From Bacteroidales bacterium (GTDB lineage Bacteria; Bacteroidota; Bacteroidia; Bacteroidales; UBA932), in the NCBI GenBank assembly GCA_017428945.1, contig JAFRPW010000027.1:71202-109760 (forward strand): 38,559 nt of DNA, in the 5' to 3' direction. Of this stretch, positions 1 through 8,576 are shown in pieces; the stretch's first letter is position 1; every line of letters begins with the position of its first letter. The translations under genes were made by a program, and so were the position numbers. Below the pieces are notes generated by a model. The model did not search any database. It was not told the origin of the DNA and saw nothing but the letters and a program-made list of their open reading frames with translations.

Positions 1-1062
1 GTACAGCTTTTTCTCCTGGGCGTTGCCGTCTATGGAAGTATTGCCGATGTAGGTGGGGCGGATGGCCTCGTGGGCCTCCTGGGCGCCTTTGGAGCTGGTC
101 TTGTACTGGCGGGCATGATGATACTGCGGGCCGTAATTCTCCACGATGAACTGCTTTGCGGTACCAAGGGCCAGGCCGGAAAGGTTTGTGGAGTCTGTAC
201 GCATATAGGTAATGAGACCTCTCTCGTACAGGGCCTGGGCCACACGCATGGTGGTGGAAACCGGGAAACGGAGCTTGCGGGATGCCTCCTGCTGAAGGGT
301 GGAGGTGGTAAAGGGCGGAGCCGGATATCGGACGCCTTCCTTTTTCTCTACGGACTCCACGGTATATTTTGCGCCGATGGAATCTTCCAGGAAACGGCGG
401 GCATCGTCCTGACCGGCAAAACGGGTATCCAGGGTAGCCTTCAGGGACGAGCGGATGCCCTCGGGGCGGAAATCGGCCTCTACTCTGTAGAATGGTTCCG
501 GGTTGAAGGCCATGATTTCCTTCTCCCTGTCCACGATTAAGCGGAGCGTGACGCTCTGGACGCGGCCGGCGGAGAGCTTTGGCTGAATTTTTTTCCACAG
601 GATGGGAGAGAGCTCAAAGCCCACCAGGCGGTCCAATACACGGCGGGCCTGCTGGGCGCCGACCATATTCATATCTATGTCCCTGGGGTTCTGTATTGCC
701 TCCAGGATAGCGTTCTTGGTGATTTCGTGGAAAGCTATGCGGTGAATTTTCTCCGGAGCTATACCCAGAGTCTCGCGAAGGTGCCATGAGATGGCCTCTC
801 CCTCGCGGTCTTCATCGGATGCCAGCCACACCACGGGAGCGGCGTCGGCAAGCTTCTTGAGCTCCGCCACCACCTTCTGCTTCCCGGCCGGAATGACGTA
901 CTTGGGAGCGAACCCGTTCTGTACGTCGACGCTGAGACTGTGCTCTTCCAGGTCGCGTATGTGCCCTACCGATGCCTTTACAAGAAAATCTCCTCCAAGG
1001 AACTTCTGAATGGTCTTGGCTTTTTCCGGAGACTCCACGATAACCAGTTGTTTTCCCTCCAT
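1..1062 (-). CDS. topA: DNA topoisomerase I (type IA), N-terminal part; gene continues beyond window start
   Basis: Type IA topoisomerase that relaxes negative supercoils through a 5'-phosphotyrosine intermediate. The reverse strand reads from an ATG at 1062 with no stop for 354 codons, running off the left edge. The TOPRIM domain starts at once (VIVESPEKAKTI near residue 7), with the metal-binding DEDREGE at residues 83-89. GAQQARRVLDRLVG and SAGRVQSV follow, and then the catalytic tyrosine context LITYMRTDST (Tyr286). The last visible motif is EAHEAIRPT. The C-terminal zinc-binding or tail domains lie outside the window. It is transcribed divergently from the PBP1A gene across a 147-base gap. 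The family assignment is certain; only the length is unknown. Confidence 0.97.
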   Translation of the reverse strand, partial: MEGKQLVIVESPEKAKTIQKFLGGDFLVKASVGHIRDLEEHSLSVDVQNGFAPKYVIPAGKQKVVAELKKLADAAPVVWLASDEDREGEAISWHLRETLGIAPEKIHRIAFHEITKNAILEAIQNPRDIDMNMVGAQQARRVLDRLVGFELSPILWKKIQPKLSAGRVQSVTLRLIVDREKEIMAFNPEPFYRVEADFRPEGIRSSLKATLDTRFAGQDDARRFLEDSIGAKYTVESVEKKEGVRYPAPPFTTSTLQQEASRKLRFPVSTTMRVAQALYERGLITYMRTDSTNLSGLALGTAKQFIVENYGPQYHHARQYKTSSKGAQEAHEAIRPTYIGNTSIDGNAQEKKLY

Positions 1063-1146
1063 GATCTAATACCTTTTGGGGGCCGGAAGCCCCATTATTT
1101 TTTGCAAAGTAAAGCAGAATCGGGGCAATTTTCCAAATTTTCTGAT

Positions 1147-1154
1147 TATTTTTG
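1147..1154 (+). promoter_or_regulatory. candidate -7 element for the pbp1A-ddl-prmC run
   Basis: TATTTTTG fits the Bacteroidota -7 consensus TAnnTTTG and lies 56 bases before the chosen PBP1A start. I see no clear TTTG -33 element about 20 bases upstream, so this is a partial match only. The gap also has to hold the divergent topA promoter. Confidence 0.4.
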
Positions 1155-1209
1155 TAAACTGGATTTTGAGCAAGACCTAAGGTCTTGTGCCGGACCAAAA
1201 ATTTTTGAC

Positions 1210-3531
1210 ATGACGGACAAAACAAAGAAAAAGATAGTACTCTGGTTCTGGATACTGGTAGTGGCTCCCGTGGTGGCGGTGTTCGCACTCCTTGCCATAG
1301 TCTGGGCCTTCGCGGACATCCCGTCCATCGAGGAACTGGAAAACCCGGATTCCAAGCTTGCCACGCAGGTCATTGCGGAGGAGGGAGAGATCCTTACCAC
1401 TTATCATATAGAGAACCGTACCTTCGTCAGCTATGAGGAACTTGCCCCCTCGCTGGTCCAGGCCGCCGTGGCAACTGAAGACAAACGCTTCTACAAGCAC
1501 TCCGGAGTGGACTTCCAGTCCCTGGCCCGCGTGCTGTTCAAGACCCTCCTGTCCAGGGATTCCTCCCAGGGAGGCGGCTCCACCATAACCCAGCAGCTGG
1601 CAAAGACGCTGTACCCCAGAAGGGAAGGCGTAGGCAAGCTGGGGCTTGTATGGATAAAGCTGAAGGAGTGGATAACGGCCGTGAAGCTGGAGCGCAACTA
1701 CACCAAGGAAGAGATTGTGGACATGTACCTCAACGCCATCTTCTTCGGGTCCAACTCCTACGGGATATCATCGGCCGCCAACCAGTTCTTCGGCAAACAT
1801 CCCTCGGAACTGCAGCCTGAGGAAAGCGCCGTCCTGGTTGGTATGGTGAACAAGCCCACACGCTACAATCCCGCCATCAATCCCGAGCATGCCCTCAAGC
1901 GCCGCAACCTGGTGCTGTCCAGGATGGAAGAGATGCACTATCTCACAAAGCGGGAATGCGACTCCCTGCAGACCCTCCCCATCGTCCTTCACGCCCGTCA
2001 CGGGGACCGCACCACCGGCACAGGCCCCTATTTCAGGGACATGCTCCGCCGCACCATGAGCGCCCAGAAGCCCAAAAGGTCCGGCTACCCTACCCTGGAA
2101 GACTACCAGGCAGACTCCCTCCTCTGGGCGGACGACCCTCTGTACGGCTGGCTCAACAAGAACACCAAGAGCGACGGCACCCCGTACGACCTTGACCGCG
2201 ACGGCCTCCGCATATACACCACCATAAACATCAAGATGCAGCGCTATGCGGAAGAAGCCGTGGCGGAGCACCTTGGGAAAGACCTCCAGAAGGCCTTCGA
2301 CAGGGAGCTCAAGTACCGCCGCAACCCTCCGTTCATGGCCGATACGGAAAAGAGCGTCATAGAGACCACCATGCGTCAGGCCCGCCGCTGGAGCGACCGC
2401 ACCCGCATGATGAAAGCCTCCGGCCACACGGACGCAGAGATTGCAGCCTCCTTCAAGGAAAAGGTTCAGATGAGGGTCTTCACCTGGAACAAGCCGGGGT
2501 ACATAGACACCCTCATGACCCCGGACGATTCCATCCGCTACTACAAGTCCTTCTTCAGGGCTGCTTTCATGGCAATAGAACCCGGCACGGGCCACGTCAA
2601 AGCATACGTGGGCGGTCCGGACTACCGCTACTTCAAGTACGACAACGTCCGCCAGGGACGCCGCCAGGTTGGCTCCACCATAAAGCCGTTCATCTACACA
2701 CAGGCCATGGAGTCCGGCATGACCCCGTGCGACAAGGTGCAGAACTCCCCGGTTGTAATAGTGATCAACAGGGACGGCGAGACCTGGTCTCCGCAGGACC
2801 CTCACGCGGACGACACCGTCGTTGACCTCACATGGGGCCTTGCACAAAGCTCCAACTCCGTCTCCGCTTACCTTATGAAGCAGCTTGGGCCGGAAGCCAT
2901 GGTGTCCATGATGAGGAAAATGGGCATCGGCGGCCGCATAGACCCGGTTGTATCCCTATGCGTGGGGGCGGCGGACCTTTGTGTATATGATATGGTAACG
3001 GCATACAATACCTTCCCGTCGGGCGGCGTTTACACATATCCCCTGTTCGTAACCCGCATAGAGGACAGCGAAGGCAATGTGCTGGGCTCCTTCAGCGACC
3101 GCAAGAAAGAAGTGCTCTCCCAGCGCGCCACGGGCAACATGGTCCGTATGATGCGTGCCGTAGTAGACTCCGGCACCGGCATCCGCCTGCGTCTCAAATA
3201 CGGACTCAAGGGCCAGATGGCCGGAAAGACCGGCACCACCAACGACAACTCCGACGGCTGGTTCATCGGCTACACGCCAAGAATCACCGCCGGCATCTGG
3301 GTGGGCGGGGAAGACCGCTACGTCCGTTTTGCCAACAACAGCCTTGGCCAGGGCGCCAACATGGCCCTTCCCATCTGGGGTCTCTGGATGAAGAAAGTCC
3401 TTGCCGACGGCACCCTGGGTATCTCTGAGGCCGATGTCTTCCCGGAGAGCCTCTCCGGCATCCCCTGCGGCTCGGCCGAAGAAGAACAGACCCCTGAAAA
3501 ATCAGACCTTGAAAACTACTACTTCGAATAA
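1210..3531 (+). CDS. mrcA: Penicillin-binding protein 1A, bifunctional glycosyltransferase/transpeptidase
   Basis: Class A PBP (773 aa) that polymerizes lipid II and cross-links stem peptides outside the inner membrane. A short basic cytoplasmic tail and one TM helix (about residues 9-34) lead into a GT51 domain with the catalytic Glu in EDKRFYKHSG (Glu90) and the GGSTITQQLAK motif at 122-132. The transpeptidase domain has all three motifs: STIK with the nucleophile Ser489, SSN at 547-549, and KTG at 673-675. The reading frame stays open upstream to 940, but that part is antisense to topA and low-quality; the ATG at 1210 gives the normal short tail before the TM helix. The stop overlaps the ddl start by one base (TAATG), which suggests translational coupling. 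Confidence 0.95.
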   Translation: MTDKTKKKIVLWFWILVVAPVVAVFALLAIVWAFADIPSIEELENPDSKLATQVIAEEGEILTTYHIENRTFVSYEELAPSLVQAAVATEDKRFYKHSGVDFQSLARVLFKTLLSRDSSQGGGSTITQQLAKTLYPRREGVGKLGLVWIKLKEWITAVKLERNYTKEEIVDMYLNAIFFGSNSYGISSAANQFFGKHPSELQPEESAVLVGMVNKPTRYNPAINPEHALKRRNLVLSRMEEMHYLTKRECDSLQTLPIVLHARHGDRTTGTGPYFRDMLRRTMSAQKPKRSGYPTLEDYQADSLLWADDPLYGWLNKNTKSDGTPYDLDRDGLRIYTTINIKMQRYAEEAVAEHLGKDLQKAFDRELKYRRNPPFMADTEKSVIETTMRQARRWSDRTRMMKASGHTDAEIAASFKEKVQMRVFTWNKPGYIDTLMTPDDSIRYYKSFFRAAFMAIEPGTGHVKAYVGGPDYRYFKYDNVRQGRRQVGSTIKPFIYTQAMESGMTPCDKVQNSPVVIVINRDGETWSPQDPHADDTVVDLTWGLAQSSNSVSAYLMKQLGPEAMVSMMRKMGIGGRIDPVVSLCVGAADLCVYDMVTAYNTFPSGGVYTYPLFVTRIEDSEGNVLGSFSDRKKEVLSQRATGNMVRMMRAVVDSGTGIRLRLKYGLKGQMAGKTGTTNDNSDGWFIGYTPRITAGIWVGGEDRYVRFANNSLGQGANMALPIWGLWMKKVLADGTLGISEADVFPESLSGIPCGSAEEEQTPEKSDLENYYFE

Positions 3532-4550
3532 TGGCTAAGTATCGTTCCATTGCAGTAATATACGGAAGCGACTCCTCAGAGTGGGAAGTGGCTTGCCGCA
3601 GCGGAGAGTTCACCGCTTCCCGCATCGACGAGTTCAAGTACGATGTATATGAGATCTTTGCCCGCTTCGGCGACTGGAAACTGGTTGCCATGCGCAAGGC
3701 CAATTCCATGCGCGTACCCTTCCCGGAAGGCGCACAGCCCCAGGTGGACAAGACGGACTTCTCCGTCATGGTGCTGGGAGAGAAGGTCAAGTTTGACTTC
3801 GCATACATCATGCAGCACGGCGCTCCGGGAGAAACGGGTCTGCTACAAGGCTATCTGGAAATGATTGGAGTCCCCCACTCCAGCTGCAGCGCTTTTGTAA
3901 CCACGGTGGCCTTCGACAAGTACTCCTGCAAGAGCTACCTCCGCGACGCGGACTACGTGAAGCTTGCCCCGGACGCATTCATCAGGGAGGGGGACGATGT
4001 TGAAGAGTTCAGCCGCAAGGCCGTGGAAAAGCTTGGCCTGCCGCTGTTTGTAAAGCCCACTGACGGCGGTTCCAGCTTCGGAATCACAAAGGTGGAGAAG
4101 GCGGAAGACCTTCCCGCAGCCATACACTATGCTTTTGCAGAGGGCAATACCGTTATAGTTGAAGCCGCCATCAAATGCCAGCACGAGCTCACCTGTGCGG
4201 TTTATTTCAACGGCCACGAAGTAAAGGCACTTCCCGTCATAGAAATAATATCAAAGACCGGCTGGTTCGACTACGACGCCAAGTACAACGGCCTCTCCGA
4301 CGAGGTCTGCCCCGCAGAGATTCCGGACGCCCTAAGGGACCAGATCCAGAACATCTCCAAGCGCATTTACAGGCATCTGGGGTGCAAGGGACTTGTAAGG
4401 ATGGACTACATATCGGCCCCCGACGGAATATACTTCCTGGAGGTAAACATCATCCCGGGCATGACAAACGCATCGCTTGTTCCCAAGATGGTGCGCGCAG
4501 AGGGTATGGACTTCACCTCCTTCCTCACGGAGGTCATAGAGAACTCCTAG
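3531..4550 (+). CDS. ddl: D-alanine--D-alanine ligase
   Basis: ATP-grasp ligase (339 aa) making the D-Ala-D-Ala dipeptide for peptidoglycan precursors in the cytoplasm. Visible family marks are the HGAPGETGLLQG segment (usual form HGxxGExGxxQG), the ATP-binding KPTDGGSSFG loop, the substrate-loop segment FDYDAKYN, and the metal-binding EVNIIPGMTNAS near the C-terminus. Length is close to the family norm. It sits between PBP1A and prmC, so two consecutive genes serve cell-wall synthesis. Bacteroidota Ddl proteins often keep Ile where other bacteria have Thr in EVNxxPG; nothing looks broken. Confidence 0.95.
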   Translation: MAKYRSIAVIYGSDSSEWEVACRSGEFTASRIDEFKYDVYEIFARFGDWKLVAMRKANSMRVPFPEGAQPQVDKTDFSVMVLGEKVKFDFAYIMQHGAPGETGLLQGYLEMIGVPHSSCSAFVTTVAFDKYSCKSYLRDADYVKLAPDAFIREGDDVEEFSRKAVEKLGLPLFVKPTDGGSSFGITKVEKAEDLPAAIHYAFAEGNTVIVEAAIKCQHELTCAVYFNGHEVKALPVIEIISKTGWFDYDAKYNGLSDEVCPAEIPDALRDQIQNISKRIYRHLGCKGLVRMDYISAPDGIYFLEVNIIPGMTNASLVPKMVRAEGMDFTSFLTEVIENS

Positions 4551-4554
4551 CAGA

Positions 4555-5457
4555 ATGCTTTTATCGGACTTCATAAAGCAGGGCGTAACCGCCCTTGAGC
4601 CCCTTTATCCCACGGCGGAGGCACGCAGCATAGTCCTCATGCTGTGCGAAGAGATTATCGGCACAAAGAGCTACACTCACATTGTGGACCCTCAGTACCA
4701 GATAGACAAAAAGGGCGTACAACCGCTTGCAGAGGCCATGCTGCGCCTTCAGAGCGGGGAGCCCATCCAGTATGTGACCGGCAAGGCGGAGTTCTGCGGA
4801 CGCATTTTCAAAGTGACCTCGGACGTCCTGATTCCCCGCCCGGAGACAGAACTGCTGGTGCGCGAGGCCATCAAGATCGCAGACCGCATCAAGCGCATGC
4901 GCATCCCTTACGGGAAATCGGCCGAGCCCGTCCGCATCCTGGACCTGTGTACCGGCAGCGGAAACATTGCCTGGAGCCTGGCCCTGGGAGTTCCCGGAGC
5001 AAGGGTGGTGGGCGTAGACATATCGGAAGCAGCCCTGGACGTAGCCAGGGGGCAGGAATTCTCATCGGCCCTGAAAGCCTCCGGCGCAATGGCTCCCACC
5101 TTCGTGGCCGCCGATATACTGGATACGGAGCAGGAGTTCAATTACGGGGAATTTGACCTGGTGCTCTCCAACCCGCCATATATTATGGAAAGCGAAAAGC
5201 CGGAACTCCGGCGAAACGTAGTTGACTACGAACCCTCTGCTGCACTGTTCGTGAGCAACGAAGACCCCCTTCTGTATTACCGCGCCGTGGCCAGGTGGTC
5301 CTGCCGCTTCCTCTCTCCTGAAGGCAAGGGCCTCACGGAAATCAACGAAGTCCTTGGCCCGGAAACCCGCAAACTGTTTGCCGATTCCGGTTTCTCCCAG
5401 GCCGAACTCCTGAAAGATTTCTACGACAAGAACCGATTCGTGTTTTACGCAAGATAA
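4555..5457 (+). CDS. prmC: Peptide chain release factor N5-glutamine methyltransferase
   Basis: SAM-dependent methyltransferase (300 aa) that modifies the Gln of the GGQ motif in release factors RF1 and RF2. The helical N-terminal domain is followed by the PRPETE segment (94-99), the SAM-binding DLCTGSGNIAW (130-140), VVGVDIS (motif II acidic residue) and the diagnostic NPPY at 206-209. The start is four bases after the ddl stop, so it probably shares that transcript. A strong hairpin follows 54 bases after its stop. The NPPY plus PRPETE combination separates PrmC from other methyltransferases of this fold. Confidence 0.95.
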   Translation: MLLSDFIKQGVTALEPLYPTAEARSIVLMLCEEIIGTKSYTHIVDPQYQIDKKGVQPLAEAMLRLQSGEPIQYVTGKAEFCGRIFKVTSDVLIPRPETELLVREAIKIADRIKRMRIPYGKSAEPVRILDLCTGSGNIAWSLALGVPGARVVGVDISEAALDVARGQEFSSALKASGAMAPTFVAADILDTEQEFNYGEFDLVLSNPPYIMESEKPELRRNVVDYEPSAALFVSNEDPLLYYRAVARWSCRFLSPEGKGLTEINEVLGPETRKLFADSGFSQAELLKDFYDKNRFVFYAR

Positions 5458-5510
5458 AAAACTGCGGAATTTTCCGGTATTTGCGGAAGGTTTCACTTGA
5501 AACGGATACT

Positions 5511-5548
5511 AAAAAACGGCCTTTGGCATATGCCAGGGGCCGTTTTTT
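5511..5548. terminator. bidirectional intrinsic terminator after prmC
   Basis: A perfect 11-bp inverted repeat (AAAAAACGGCC at 5511-5521 with GGCCGTTTTTT at 5538-5548) closes a 16-base loop that itself contains the small palindrome GGCATATGCC. The A-tract and T-tract on the two arms give a U-run in either direction. It separates the prmC transcript from the lipoprotein gene downstream. Confidence 0.88.
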
Positions 5549-5566
5549 AAAAGTAAACGTGTCATT

Positions 5567-5598
5567 TTTGGTGAAACCGATACTTCTTGGGACCTTTG
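5567..5598 (+). promoter_or_regulatory. candidate promoter for the 5636 lipoprotein gene
   Basis: TTTG at 5567-5570 and GACCTTTG at 5591-5598 are 20 bases apart, the usual spacing for Bacteroidota -33/-7 elements. The -7 differs from TAnnTTTG only at its first base. It lies just after the terminator and 37 bases before the ATG. Confidence 0.45.
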
Positions 5599-5635
5599 CC
5601 GTAAAGGAACCGGACTCTAATTCCGGAAAAGAAAA

Positions 5636-6784
5636 ATGGATTGGAAAATGTTGATAACGGGCGCAGCGTGCGTCCTTCTGGCGGGGTGCGGGAAAGACCC
5701 TGAGACGCCCGCCCCGGAGGCAAAGTCCTCGTCAAACTACTTTACACTTGAACAGGTGGCCCGGCTTCTGTCCAGCGTCCCCATAGGGGCGGAGCAGATG
5801 GAGGAGGTGCATGACGCCGCCGTGGCATCGGCCCTGAACGGCTACGACCACGAGTACCTCATGGGAAGTCTCTTCGCAACGCCCGGCGCCGGAATCGGTG
5901 ATTCCCCGGACACAAAGGCGCCAAGGCAGTACAGCAGGCCGCTCAGGGAACTGCTCCGGGAGGCAGTGCTCTCCACCAAGGCAGGTGCCGGAGGGGAGGC
6001 CGTCCTGGAAGCCCTGGAAAACTCTGACGTCCAGATATACTGGCCATATGCAGAGAACTGGGACGGGCGTTCGGAGCCCGTAATCACCTTCGACCCCGGA
6101 GACCCCTGGGACGATACGTCCACCGCCTACACCCTCTCCGGAGACAAGATACTGGTGGACGAGGAAACGGCCATGAAGCGCCCCGTGTGGGTGGTCTCCA
6201 CCAACAGCGACGCTTCCTACACCTCACTTGAGCTTATGAGGCGTCAGGACCCGGAGTGGGGTCACGGCGGCGGAGACATCCTGATCAAGCCCCGGGCTGC
6301 GGCAACAGCAGAACTCAAAACACTGGTCCTGAGGAGCTTTACCTCCCACCGCCAGTTTGACAACTGGTTCTGCGGAGGCAGCGAGTTCATGGTACGCATA
6401 GGGGCGGTAGAAAGCTTCAACGCCTCTACGGAAGCGGAGATGAGACTCTACAACCCCGCGGTCACGGACTTCATGGTAGTGGTGAAAAGGGGCCAGAAGG
6501 ATGAAGAGGTGCCATACAATGTAATCCTGGTATCGGAGTGGACCCAGAAGCTGCAGAGCTGCGCATTCATGATTACCGAAGACGACGGAGGCACCAGGAC
6601 CAGCTGGAAATGGGTCTCCAAAGTGATTATCAAGAACCAGAGCTACGGAATAGATGTTGAAATCCCGTTCAACACCAGGGACGACATAGTGTGGCGCGGG
6701 TCGCTTACCCGGAAGTTCATTGAGAAATACAGCGGGCAGAGCAGCGGCTTCGGGGACGTGGAGGCCGTGATGGAGCTTATTTGA
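5636..6784 (+). CDS. Hypothetical lipoprotein, no recognised family
   Basis: A 382-aa protein with a short signal and a lipobox (VLLAGC, Cys18), so probably membrane-anchored and facing the periplasm or the surface. The mature part is rich in Trp, Asp and Ser, and its C-terminal half alternates hydrophobic and polar residues in a way that suggests beta-strands. I see no catalytic signature and do not recognise a family. It stands alone between a terminator on its left and the convergent ispD, whose stop it overlaps by eight bases. Codon use and GC look like those of the neighbouring core genes, so it does not look recently acquired. Confidence 0.8.
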   Translation: MDWKMLITGAACVLLAGCGKDPETPAPEAKSSSNYFTLEQVARLLSSVPIGAEQMEEVHDAAVASALNGYDHEYLMGSLFATPGAGIGDSPDTKAPRQYSRPLRELLREAVLSTKAGAGGEAVLEALENSDVQIYWPYAENWDGRSEPVITFDPGDPWDDTSTAYTLSGDKILVDEETAMKRPVWVVSTNSDASYTSLELMRRQDPEWGHGGGDILIKPRAAATAELKTLVLRSFTSHRQFDNWFCGGSEFMVRIGAVESFNASTEAEMRLYNPAVTDFMVVVKRGQKDEEVPYNVILVSEWTQKLQSCAFMITEDDGGTRTSWKWVSKVIIKNQSYGIDVEIPFNTRDDIVWRGSLTRKFIEKYSGQSSGFGDVEAVMELI

Positions 6785-7469
6785 CAGAGAGGATAGCCTG
6801 TGCCAGCAGGAGGTCTTCCGGAGTGGTAATCTTGATGTTGGTGCGCTCTCCTTCGATGCACACGACGGTGACACCTGCGGCACTCACCACGGACGCATCG
6901 TCCGTAAAAAGGGTGTCATAACCCCTCTCATAGGCTTTTTTCAGGACCTCGCTGTGGAAAATCTGGGGAGTCTGGACTCCCCACACTGCGCTGCGGTCAA
7001 TGGTCCCGGCGACTACCGGAACGCCATCCTCATTCTTTGAAACGGTTTTGAGGGTGTCCGTGCTGGGAGTTGCCGGGATAACGGCCGGCGCGTTTTCCGC
7101 GGCGGCAAAAAGCTCGCGGATCTTGCTCGCGCTCACAAGGGGACGCACGGCATCGTGAACGGCCACGAGTGCGCCGTCAGGAATCTGGGCAAGCGCGTTT
7201 TTTACGGAATGGAAACGCGTAAAACCGCCCTGGACCATCTTCTGCGGGCAGGTGAAGGAGGCTTTTACACAGTACTGTCTCCACCATTCCATATGGGCCT
7301 CCGGAAGTACCGTGACAACGCGAATGTCCGGCACGGCTTCCAGGAATCTTTCCATAGTGAGGCGCAGAATTGGCTTGCCTCCCAACATAAGGAACTGCTT
7401 GGGGACATCGGCTCCCATGCGCACACCGGAACCGCCTGCGGGAATCACTAAGAATTTCTTCCTGTCCAT
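6777..7469 (-). CDS. ispD: 2-C-methyl-D-erythritol 4-phosphate cytidylyltransferase
   Basis: Third enzyme of the MEP pathway to isoprenoids: transfers CMP from CTP to MEP. The ATG at 7469 gives a 230-aa protein of normal length; a longer open frame reaches 7832 but would run antisense into mreB. Motifs are the nucleotide-binding VIPAGGSGVRMG with K of VPKQF, VHDAVRPLV, DRSAVWGVQTPQ, FTDDASVV and the C-terminal NIKITTPEDL. It is single-domain, with no IspF fusion. It diverges from mreB and converges on the orphan lipoprotein gene. Confidence 0.95.
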   Translation of the reverse strand: MDRKKFLVIPAGGSGVRMGADVPKQFLMLGGKPILRLTMERFLEAVPDIRVVTVLPEAHMEWWRQYCVKASFTCPQKMVQGGFTRFHSVKNALAQIPDGALVAVHDAVRPLVSASKIRELFAAAENAPAVIPATPSTDTLKTVSKNEDGVPVVAGTIDRSAVWGVQTPQIFHSEVLKKAYERGYDTLFTDDASVVSAAGVTVVCIEGERTNIKITTPEDLLLAQAILSVK

Positions 7470-7478
7470 AGCAAAAAC

Positions 7479-7512
7479 TTTGGGCGAATATAAGATTTTT
7501 TTAGTAATTTTA
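7479..7512 (+). promoter_or_regulatory. candidate promoter for the mre operon
   Basis: TTTG at 7479-7482 and TAATTTTA at 7505-7512 resemble the -33 and -7 elements with a 22-base spacer. The -7 misses the final G, so this is a modest candidate placed 38 bases before the mreB ATG. Confidence 0.3.
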
Positions 7513-7550
7513 CACGATAAATGAAAACAGACTTTTAGCACCCCTATAAA

Positions 7551-8573
7551 ATGGCATTCCGATTCCTGAACCAAGAGCTCGCTATGGACCTGGGGACGGC
7601 CAACACCGTCATTTTCCAGAACGACCAGATTGCCCTTGACGAGCCCTCGATCGTAGCAATAGACAACCAGACGGGAAAATGCATCGCACTTGGCCAGAAG
7701 GCAAAGCTGATGCATGAAAAAACCAATCCCGGCATCAAGACCGTACGCCCCCTCAGGGACGGCGTCATAGCAGACTTCAACGCTGCGGAAATGATGATCC
7801 GCGGTTTCATCAAACAGGTGAACTCCCGTCACCGCAGCCTATTCGCCCCCAACCTCAAGCTTGTCGTAGGCATTCCCTCCGGCTCCACGGAAGTGGAAAT
7901 CAGGGCCGTCCGCGACTCCTCCGAGCACGCCGGAGGCCGTGACGTATACCTCATCTACGAACCCATGGCAGCCGCCCTGGGTATCGGCCTGGACGTAGAG
8001 GCGCCTAAGGGAAACATGGTCGTGGACATCGGAGGCGGCACCACGGAAATTGCAGTGATCTCCCTCGGTGGCATCGTGCAGCAGGAGTCCATCCGCGTAG
8101 CAGGTGACGTATTCACGGCAGACATCCAGAACTACCTGCGTCAGCAGCATGTCATAAAGGTTGGTGAAACCACGGCGGAACGCATCAAGATTGCCGTCGG
8201 TTCCGTCATTCCCCAGCTTGATGTGGAACCGGAGCCCTTCCTGGTCCGCGGCCCCAACCTCATGACCGGCCATCCGGTAGAGGCCCTCATCCCCTATCAG
8301 GAAATCTCCCACTGCCTTGACAAATCCATCGCCCGCCTTGAATCCGCAATCCAGCAGGTCCTTGAGCAGACTCCCCCGGAGCTGTACTCGGACATCGTGG
8401 AAAACGGCATCTTCCTCAGCGGCGGCGGCGCTCTCCTGAGGGGTCTGGACAAACGCCTCTCCGAGAAGGTGAACATCCCGTTCCACGTAGCGGAAGATCC
8501 TCTCCGCGCCGTGGCCCGCGGCACCTGCATCGCCCTCAAGAATACGGACAATTACTCCTTCCTCATGCGCTAA
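7551..8573 (+). CDS. mreB: Rod shape-determining actin homologue MreB
   Basis: Bacterial actin (340 aa) that forms membrane-bound filaments steering the elongasome. Seen in order: the amphipathic start MAFRFLNQELAMDLG, phosphate-1 loop DLGTANT, PLRDGVIADF, YEPMAAALGIGL, phosphate-2 VVDIGGGTTEIAVI, and the adenosine-side loop LSGGGALLRGLD. Length is normal. First gene of mreBCD-mrdA-rodA, with three bases between its stop and mreC. Confidence 0.97.
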   Translation: MAFRFLNQELAMDLGTANTVIFQNDQIALDEPSIVAIDNQTGKCIALGQKAKLMHEKTNPGIKTVRPLRDGVIADFNAAEMMIRGFIKQVNSRHRSLFAPNLKLVVGIPSGSTEVEIRAVRDSSEHAGGRDVYLIYEPMAAALGIGLDVEAPKGNMVVDIGGGTTEIAVISLGGIVQQESIRVAGDVFTADIQNYLRQQHVIKVGETTAERIKIAVGSVIPQLDVEPEPFLVRGPNLMTGHPVEALIPYQEISHCLDKSIARLESAIQQVLEQTPPELYSDIVENGIFLSGGGALLRGLDKRLSEKVNIPFHVAEDPLRAVARGTCIALKNTDNYSFLMR

Positions 8574-8576
8574 AAC

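Noticed and set aside
940-1209. Upstream extension of the PBP1A reading frame
   Set aside because: It lies antisense over the topA start, and the added residues precede the TM helix by 90 positions without homology; ATG 1210 fits the family.
1768-2847. Long antisense open frame over PBP1A
   Set aside because: It mirrors the codon bias of PBP1A, has a Val/Gly/His-rich composition and no domain.
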